DNA from: an uncultured Bacteroidales bacterium
Lineage (GTDB): Bacteria > Bacteroidota > Bacteroidia > Bacteroidales > UBA932
Direction of reading: 5' to 3'
Length of the DNA: 9,344 bases
Assembly: GCA_946415795.1 (NCBI GenBank)
Contig: CAMKTW010000052.1
Span: 1-9,344, forward strand
A program made the translations under genes and the position numbers. Shown in pieces: positions 4,461-9,344 of the stretch (position 1 is its first letter; the number at the start of each line of letters is the position of its first letter). Below the pieces are notes generated by a model. The model worked only from the letters and a program-made list of their open reading frames with translations, had not been told where the DNA came from and did not search any database.

Positions 4461-6671
4461 ATGGCAAAAATTACAAAATCGGCGGCAAAAGAGCGTATAG
4501 AGGCGCTCAGCGAGGAGCTTAAGCGGCATAATTACAACTATTATGTCCTCAACGCCCCCGTCATCACCGATTTTGAATTTGACCTCAAGATGCAGGAACT
4601 GCAGGCGCTGGAGGCGCTCTACCCCGACCTGGTACGCCCCGACTCTCCTACGCAGGTGGTGGGCAGTGATATAGCCAGTCCTGAGATGCCCGATCAAGTC
4701 GGGCATGACGGCAATGATGGGAAGAAAGCCGGGAATGACGGGCATGATGTAAAGAAAGCCGGGAATGAAGTGGCTGATTCCGGTAACGATGGAAGGGGTA
4801 TAATGTTCGATGGTAACAATAGCGATGACGGCACTGAAGGCGAAGGAACCCGTCATGCCCGACCTGATCGGGCATCCACCAAGTTCGAACAAATCCCCCA
4901 CAAGTACCCGATGCTCTCCCTGGGCAACACATACAGCCGGGAGGATATGCTCTCTTTCTGCAACAAGATTGAGGCTGAGAACGGAGAGATGCTGGAATAT
5001 TCCTGCGAACTGAAGTTCGACGGGGTGGCGATATGCCTGACCTATATCGACGGCGAACTCAAGCGTGCCGTTACCCGGGGCGATGGTGTAAAGGGCGATA
5101 ATGTAATAGACAACGTACTCACAATCAAAACCATACCCCGCCACCTAAAGCCCGGCGACTGGCCTCGAGAGTTTGAAATCCGCGGCGAGATACTCATGCC
5201 CTGGAGCGCCTTCGAAACCCTTAACAAGGAAAAGGAAGAGATTGGCGAGCAACCTTTTGCCAACCCCCGCAACGCCGCCAGCGGCAGCCTCAAGCTGCAA
5301 AGCAGTGCACAGGTCGCCGGCCGCGGCCTGGATTGCGTCCTGTACCATATGCTCGGGGAGGACCTCCCCTTCACTACCCACAGCGAAGCTATAAAGGCGG
5401 CGGCAAGATGGGGCCTTCCCACCAGCGAACTCTCTGAGGTAAGAAAAGGCGCTGAGAACGTCATGGAGTTCATAGACTATTGGGACTCACGGCGCAAGGC
5501 ACTCCCCTACGCCACCGACGGCGTGGTCATCAAGGTTAACTCCCTGGCCCTTCAGAAGCGGCTCGGCTTCACCGCCAAATCCCCCCGCTGGGCCACCGCA
5601 TACAAGTTCAAACCGGAACAGGCGCTCACCAGGCTGCTCAGTATCAGCTATCAGGTGGGACGCACGGGCGCCGTGACTCCGGTGGCTAACCTGGAACCGG
5701 TCCCCCTCTCCGGCACAATCGTGAAGCGGGCCTCCCTGCACAACAAAGACCAGATGGATTTGCTGGACATCCGTATCGGGGACTGGGTATATGTGGAGAA
5801 AGGGGGCGAGATAATCCCCAAAATAACCGGAGTGGAGCAATCAAAACGGCCGGACGACGCTGCAAGGCCCGATTTCCCCACCCTCTGCCCCGACTGCGGC
5901 ACCCCGCTGGTGCGCGACCCGGAAGAGGCCCGGCACTATTGCCCCAACCGCACCGGCTGCCCGACCCAGACAAAATCGGCTTTTGTACACTTTGCAAGCC
6001 GCGACGCCATGGATATCCTGGCTGGCGACGCCACTATAGACCAACTCTACGACAATAATCTTATCCGCCGCTTGAGCGACCTATACCGTCTCACCAAAGA
6101 GCAGCTGATGCCGCTGGAGGGTTGGCAGGAACGCTCCTGCGACAACTTCCTGGGCAGTCTGGAAAAGAGCAAGGGCGTCCCCTATGAACGGGTACTCTAT
6201 GCACTCGGCATCCGTCATATAGGCAAGACCACCGCAAAACTGCTGGCAAAGCATTTCCCCGACATCGACGCCCTGGCCGCGGCCGGCGAAGAACAACTCG
6301 CCCAGATAGATGCGATTGGCAGCATAGTGGCGGCATCCATATCCGCATATTTCGCCGACCCTGAAAACCGCCGCCTGATAGATGAGCTGCGCGGTTTTGG
6401 CCTGCAATTCACCGGCAGCGGCGCACCGCAGAAGGTTTCAGACCTGCTGGAGGGCAAATCAATAGTGGTCTCCGGCGTATTCTCCATCCCGCGCGAAGAT
6501 TTAAAGGCGCTGATTGAGGCCAACGGCGGCACCGCCACCGGCAGCGTGAGCGGCAAGACCAGCTATCTGCTGGCGGGTGACAAACCGGGCGACGCCAAGA
6601 TGAAGAAGGCAACCGCACTGGGAATAGAGGTGATTGATGAACAACAGTTCTACAATATGATTGGCAGATGA
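4461..6671 (+). CDS. ligA: NAD-dependent DNA ligase LigA carrying an in-frame palindromic insertion
   Basis: LigA seals nicks in duplex DNA during replication and repair, using NAD+ to adenylate an active-site lysine. Domains in the 736-residue protein: Ia (about 1-70, with H23 and YYxL at 27-30), adenylation domain with K-x-D-G at K185-G188, DGVVIK at 353-358, the OB fold from about 395, a Cys4 zinc finger (C476, C479, C494, C500), helix-hairpin-helix repeats (about 510-655) and a C-terminal BRCT domain (about 660-736). All catalytic parts look intact. The length is unusual: bacterial LigA is normally near 670 residues with the lysine near 115, but here it is at 185. The excess lies at about residues 71-140, a Gly/Asp/Asn-rich stretch encoded by the palindromic element at 4685-4876, between VGSD and the conserved F-x-x-I-x-H-K-Y-P-M-L-S-L. 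ATG 4461 was chosen because the protein then starts at the Ia domain and the promoter box lies just upstream. The stop overlaps the next gene's start. Confidence 0.96.
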   Translation: MAKITKSAAKERIEALSEELKRHNYNYYVLNAPVITDFEFDLKMQELQALEALYPDLVRPDSPTQVVGSDIASPEMPDQVGHDGNDGKKAGNDGHDVKKAGNEVADSGNDGRGIMFDGNNSDDGTEGEGTRHARPDRASTKFEQIPHKYPMLSLGNTYSREDMLSFCNKIEAENGEMLEYSCELKFDGVAICLTYIDGELKRAVTRGDGVKGDNVIDNVLTIKTIPRHLKPGDWPREFEIRGEILMPWSAFETLNKEKEEIGEQPFANPRNAASGSLKLQSSAQVAGRGLDCVLYHMLGEDLPFTTHSEAIKAAARWGLPTSELSEVRKGAENVMEFIDYWDSRRKALPYATDGVVIKVNSLALQKRLGFTAKSPRWATAYKFKPEQALTRLLSISYQVGRTGAVTPVANLEPVPLSGTIVKRASLHNKDQMDLLDIRIGDWVYVEKGGEIIPKITGVEQSKRPDDAARPDFPTLCPDCGTPLVRDPEEARHYCPNRTGCPTQTKSAFVHFASRDAMDILAGDATIDQLYDNNLIRRLSDLYRLTKEQLMPLEGWQERSCDNFLGSLEKSKGVPYERVLYALGIRHIGKTTAKLLAKHFPDIDALAAAGEEQLAQIDAIGSIVAASISAYFADPENRRLIDELRGFGLQFTGSGAPQKVSDLLEGKSIVVSGVFSIPREDLKALIEANGGTATGSVSGKTSYLLAGDKPGDAKMKKATALGIEVIDEQQFYNMIGR
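4686..4706. repeat. Left palindrome of the ligA element
   Basis: ATGCCCGA at 4686-4693 and TCGGGCAT at 4699-4706 are perfect inverted arms around the loop TCAAG. The ligA frame reads it as MPDQVGH (residues 76-82). Confidence 0.85.
4722..4768 (+). repeat. Direct repeat of 17 nt inside the ligA element, period 30 nt
   Basis: AAGAAAGCCGGGAATGA occurs at 4722-4738 and again at 4752-4768. The 30-nt period equals 10 codons, so the protein reads KKAGN twice (88-92 and 98-102). Confidence 0.8.
4855..4875. repeat. Right palindrome of the ligA element
   Basis: ATGCCCGA at 4855-4862 and TCGGGCAT at 4868-4875 enclose the loop CCTGA. Its reverse complement matches the left palindrome except for one loop base. 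The ligA frame crosses it in a different phase from the left copy, reading HARPDRAS (residues 132-139). Confidence 0.85.
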
Positions 6672-7729
6672 GCGAGTTCACGGACCATATCAAGGAGACC
6701 ATCGGCAAGTGGGTTGAGGCTGTCAAGAACTTTATAGCGTTCCTGACCTACGACATATGGCGGCTTGACTTCAGCAAACCTCAGCGCCTCAGCGAGAAAG
6801 TGGCCCACCGCCTGCAAGTGGCCATCCTCACCGCCTCCCGCTACACCACCGGACGCATCGGCCGCGAATCTGTGTTCCTGACCTACACCACAATGCTCGC
6901 CCTGGTCCCCATGGTGGCCATTGTGCTTTTCATCTCCTGGAGCTTTGGCCTGGATGTCCAGCTCCTGAATCTGATTCAGCCATATCTGGGGGACAACAAA
7001 CATATCGCCGACATGATTTTGGGCTGGGCCAACAACATTGTTGACCAGACCCGCTCCGGCCTGTTCGGGATAGTGAGCTTCCTGGCCTTCGGCTGGCTGG
7101 TAATCTGGCTGATGCTCAGCATAGAAGACACTTTCAACCATATCTGGAACGTGAAGCGCTCCCGCAATTTCTTCAAGAGCATCGGCATCTACATACTGAT
7201 ATTGATACTGGTCCCGTTCGTGCTGTTGTTCTTCCTGTATGGAACAGGCTATTTCACATCTATGATAAACGAACTCAGCGTGCTGGGCCGCAGCGAGGTG
7301 GTGCGCTTTTTCGCTTCATCGTCTTTCTGGCTGATATTCTACGGCGCGGCGGTGATGGTGTTCGCACTGATGTACAAGTACATACCGCACGTCCACGTAA
7401 AATTCCATTATTGCATCAAAGCGGCCATCTGGAGCGCTCTGGTATTCATATTGCTACAATACCTCTACCTGGAGACACAGATGATGGTGAGCCGGCTCAA
7501 CGGTGTTTACGGAGCATTTGCGGCCATCCCACTGATGATGATCTGGCTCAACTACAGCTGGCAGATCATCCTCTTCGGGGTTTACCTCACCTACTCTTAC
7601 GAACACGTCGATGACTTTGACCCCGACAAGGACGAACTCTTCAACAGGAGGCGTACCCTCCGCCAGCAGCGGCGCGACCAACGTCGCGCAGTACGCCGCC
7701 TGGCGATTAAAGAAAAGGAGAAACAATGA
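6668..7729 (+). CDS. YihY/BrkB (UPF0761) family inner-membrane protein
   Basis: The 353-residue protein has a cytoplasmic N-terminus, about six hydrophobic segments (roughly 70-92, 131-152, 172-195, 215-238, 250-268 and 282-308), and a strongly basic tail (327-353, rich in Arg and Lys). Family hallmarks are visible: LTYTTMLALVPMVAIVL at the first segment, SIEDTFNHIWNVKRSRNF after the second (151-168), and YGAFAAIPLMMIWLNYSWQI before the last (281-300). The family lies in the inner membrane and its function is not settled. Older names (BrkB, ribonuclease BN) reflect early misassignments. Its ATG overlaps the ligA stop as ATGA, and its own stop overlaps the rel start, so it is most likely translated with both. 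Confidence 0.9.
   Translation: MSEFTDHIKETIGKWVEAVKNFIAFLTYDIWRLDFSKPQRLSEKVAHRLQVAILTASRYTTGRIGRESVFLTYTTMLALVPMVAIVLFISWSFGLDVQLLNLIQPYLGDNKHIADMILGWANNIVDQTRSGLFGIVSFLAFGWLVIWLMLSIEDTFNHIWNVKRSRNFFKSIGIYILILILVPFVLLFFLYGTGYFTSMINELSVLGRSEVVRFFASSSFWLIFYGAAVMVFALMYKYIPHVHVKFHYCIKAAIWSALVFILLQYLYLETQMMVSRLNGVYGAFAAIPLMMIWLNYSWQIILFGVYLTYSYEHVDDFDPDKDELFNRRRTLRQQRRDQRRAVRRLAIKEKEKQ
7713..7720 (+). promoter_or_regulatory. Shine-Dalgarno site AAAAGGAG for rel
   Basis: AAAAGGAG ends 5 nt before ATG 7726. A strong Shine-Dalgarno match is unusual in this group, and it lies within the last codons of the membrane-protein gene. It supports the overlapping rel start. Confidence 0.6.
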
Positions 7730-9344
7730 GCAGTACATTCACATCGGCAGATGAATTGCTTATCCGGCGCGAATTTGAGAAACTCCGTCTGGTAAGTCTC
7801 AGGCGCTGTGCCGACCAGGAGCAGTACAACCTGGTGCTCAAGGCGTTTGAATTTGCCAATGAAGCCCACCGCAATGTCCGCAGGCGCAGCGGAGAGCCCT
7901 ACATACTCCACCCGATTGCGGTGGCCAGGATTGTGGTTCAGGAGATAGGGCTCGGGTGCAAGTCAATCTGCGCCGCCCTTCTCCACGACGTAGTGGAGGA
8001 TACCGAATATACCGCCGACGACATCCGCAAGGTGTTCGGCAGCAAGATAGCGAGCCTTGTTGACGGCCTCACCAAAATCAAGACCGCCCTCGACAACGAC
8101 AACCTCAAGGAGGTTCCGTCAGCCCAGAGTATGCAGGCGGAAAATTTCAAGCGGATCCTGCTCACCCTGAACGACGACGCCCGCATTGTGCTCATCAAGC
8201 TGGCCGACCGGCTGCACAACATCCGCACCATCGGCTTTATGCCGGAATACAAGCGAGAGAAGATACTGAGCGAGACTATGTTCATCTTTATCCCGCTGGC
8301 CCACAGGCTTGGCCTGTACAACATCAAGAGCGAGATGGAGGATGTATGGATGCGTTACAACGAGCCGCTGGAATACCGCCGCATAGACTCCGAGCTGGAC
8401 AACATAATGGAGACCAAGGGGTCTGCCATTGAAAGTTTCGTGGGTGAAGTGAACCAGATGCTGCTGGAGCGCGGCATCCGCGCCCGCATAATCAAGCGGC
8501 TCAAGACTCCCTACTCCATCTGGCGGAAGATGCAGATCAAGAATATCCCGTTTGAACAGATATTCGACCTGTATGCCGTGCGCATTATTTTCGATCCTGT
8601 GGACAAGTCCACGGAGCAGGAGCAGTGCTGGGCGGTGTTCCACACCATCACCAGCAGATTCCGCTGCAACCAGAACCGTACCCGCAACTGGGTCGATACC
8701 CCGAAGGTTAACGGCTACGAGGCGCTCCACGGCACGGTGATGTATATGGGTATGTGGATAGAGGTCCAGATCCGCACCGAGCGGATGAACGCCATAGCGG
8801 AGCGCGGTGTCGCAGCCCACTGGGCATACAAGCAGGGGGTGTTTGTCAACGAGGGGGACAACGGCATCGGCCGCTGGCTCAAGTCGGTGCAGGATATCCT
8901 GGAGAATCCCGACGCCAACGCCCTGGATTTTCTGGACGACGTCCATAAGGAACTACTCACATCTGAGATTTTCGTCTTCACCCCCAAGGGCGATGCCCGC
9001 AGCCTGCCCAAAGGCTCCACCGCCCTCGATTTTGCATTTGACATCCACACCCAGATAGGCTGTCACGCCATCGCCGCCAAGGTCAATATGAAGCTGGTGA
9101 AGCTCTCCACCGTGCTGGTCAACGGCGACCAGGTTGAGATAATCACCTCAGAGAATGCCGTCGTAAAACGCGAGTGGCTCGACTTTCTCAAGACAGTATC
9201 GGCACGCAACGCGGTTATAGAGGCCATCAAGGATATGAGCAAGGACAACGTCTCCCGCGGTATGAACACCCTCCGCGAGGAGCTTGCCAAACGCAACATC
9301 CAGATGCAGACCCGTGTGCTCCGCAAGCTGATAGACTACTACGG
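7726..9344 (+). CDS. rel: Bifunctional (p)ppGpp synthetase/hydrolase Rel, partial (C-terminus beyond right edge)
   Basis: Rel makes and degrades the alarmone (p)ppGpp, the signal of the stringent response, in the cytoplasm and in contact with the ribosome. The frame is open from ATG 7726 to the edge (539 codons). The hydrolase HD domain is intact: H62 in LHPIAVA, H87-D88 in LLHDVVEDT and D161 in LADRLHNIRT. The synthetase domain follows, with KTPYSIWRKM (260-269), D281 in FDLYAVRI, Y331 and H335 in GYEALHGTV, and E346 in EVQIRT. Then come GVAAHW (361-366) and a TGS domain (about 414-476, with FTPKGD, LPKGSTALDFAF and VLVNGDQVEI). Both active sites are present, so it should be bifunctional rather than synthetase-only. 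The loop before EVQIRT, reading MYMGMW, lacks the usual G-P-x-G and looks about one residue short. The C-terminal regulatory (ACT-type) domains would lie beyond the window. The start overlaps the preceding stop (ATGA) and has a good Shine-Dalgarno site. Confidence 0.95.
   Translation, partial: MSSTFTSADELLIRREFEKLRLVSLRRCADQEQYNLVLKAFEFANEAHRNVRRRSGEPYILHPIAVARIVVQEIGLGCKSICAALLHDVVEDTEYTADDIRKVFGSKIASLVDGLTKIKTALDNDNLKEVPSAQSMQAENFKRILLTLNDDARIVLIKLADRLHNIRTIGFMPEYKREKILSETMFIFIPLAHRLGLYNIKSEMEDVWMRYNEPLEYRRIDSELDNIMETKGSAIESFVGEVNQMLLERGIRARIIKRLKTPYSIWRKMQIKNIPFEQIFDLYAVRIIFDPVDKSTEQEQCWAVFHTITSRFRCNQNRTRNWVDTPKVNGYEALHGTVMYMGMWIEVQIRTERMNAIAERGVAAHWAYKQGVFVNEGDNGIGRWLKSVQDILENPDANALDFLDDVHKELLTSEIFVFTPKGDARSLPKGSTALDFAFDIHTQIGCHAIAAKVNMKLVKLSTVLVNGDQVEIITSENAVVKREWLDFLKTVSARNAVIEAIKDMSKDNVSRGMNTLREELAKRNIQMQTRVLRKLIDYY

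Larger units (their letters stand above)
4685..4876. repeat. REPIN/MITE-like palindromic element inserted in frame in ligA
   Basis: This 192-bp unit is flanked by 27-nt inverted copies (4685-4711 and 4876-4850) that differ at one base. Each copy is itself a hairpin with an 8-bp stem (ATGCCCGA/TCGGGCAT). Its length is exactly 64 codons and it has no stop in the ligA frame. It encodes a low-complexity segment rich in Gly, Asp and Asn, from about residue 75 to 139. Its boundaries agree with the extra stretch inferred from the LigA domain layout. No target-site duplication or transposase is evident. It resembles REP doublets (REPINs/BIMEs), which are moved in trans, and the protein-coding palindromic elements known from Rickettsia. 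Whether it is repeated elsewhere in the genome cannot be seen here. Confidence 0.8.

Noticed and set aside
4685..4876. CRISPR array
   Set aside because: There are only two palindromic units and they are inverted. No regular direct repeats with unique spacers and no cas genes.
4446..5144. Open frame of 232 codons on the minus strand across the ligA element
   Set aside because: It is antisense to ligA and is kept open partly because the palindromic element is open on both strands. No recognisable protein features.
8119..8946. Open frame of 275 codons on the minus strand
   Set aside because: It is antisense to the conserved Rel catalytic region and is a codon-bias shadow.

Overview
This window looks chromosomal and comes from a member of the Bacteroidales; an Alistipes-like or uncultured relative fits, but I cannot fix the genus. 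The evidence is the lipobox and fimbrillin-like fold of the first protein, Bacteroidetes-type promoter boxes (TAnnTTTG) before several genes, few Shine-Dalgarno sites, and a PPi-type phosphofructokinase, which is common in this group.

Left part (1-3022). A minus-strand pair encodes a 51-residue peptide and, 9 nt downstream, a fimbrillin-like lipoprotein that runs off the left edge. Facing away from it across about 150 nt of AT-rich DNA is a plus-strand pair: a PqqD-like protein and a family-5 nucleotidyltransferase, overlapping by ATGA. A small peptide, a PqqD-fold protein and a nucleotidyltransferase together suggest an uncharacterised peptide-modification or surface-product module. The link is inferred from position and family knowledge only.

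Middle part (3023-4460). A perfect 17-bp hairpin separates the nucleotidyltransferase from the convergent phosphofructokinase gene (pfp), whose GGDD and PKTIDND motifs mark it as PPi-dependent. pfp and ligA diverge from a 102-bp region that holds two back-to-back TAnnTTTGC boxes 21 bp apart.

Right part (4461-9344). Three genes follow with stop/start overlaps: ligA (NAD-dependent DNA ligase), a YihY/BrkB-family membrane protein, and rel (bifunctional (p)ppGpp synthetase/hydrolase, cut by the right edge). Sharing one transcript would join replication and repair, an envelope protein and the stringent response.

The most striking feature is inside ligA. A 192-bp element (exactly 64 codons) is bounded by 27-nt inverted copies with one mismatch, and each copy is itself a palindrome. 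It is inserted in frame between the Ia and adenylation domains, which makes the ligase about 65-70 residues longer than usual. It resembles a REP doublet (REPIN/BIME) or the protein-coding palindromic elements of Rickettsia.
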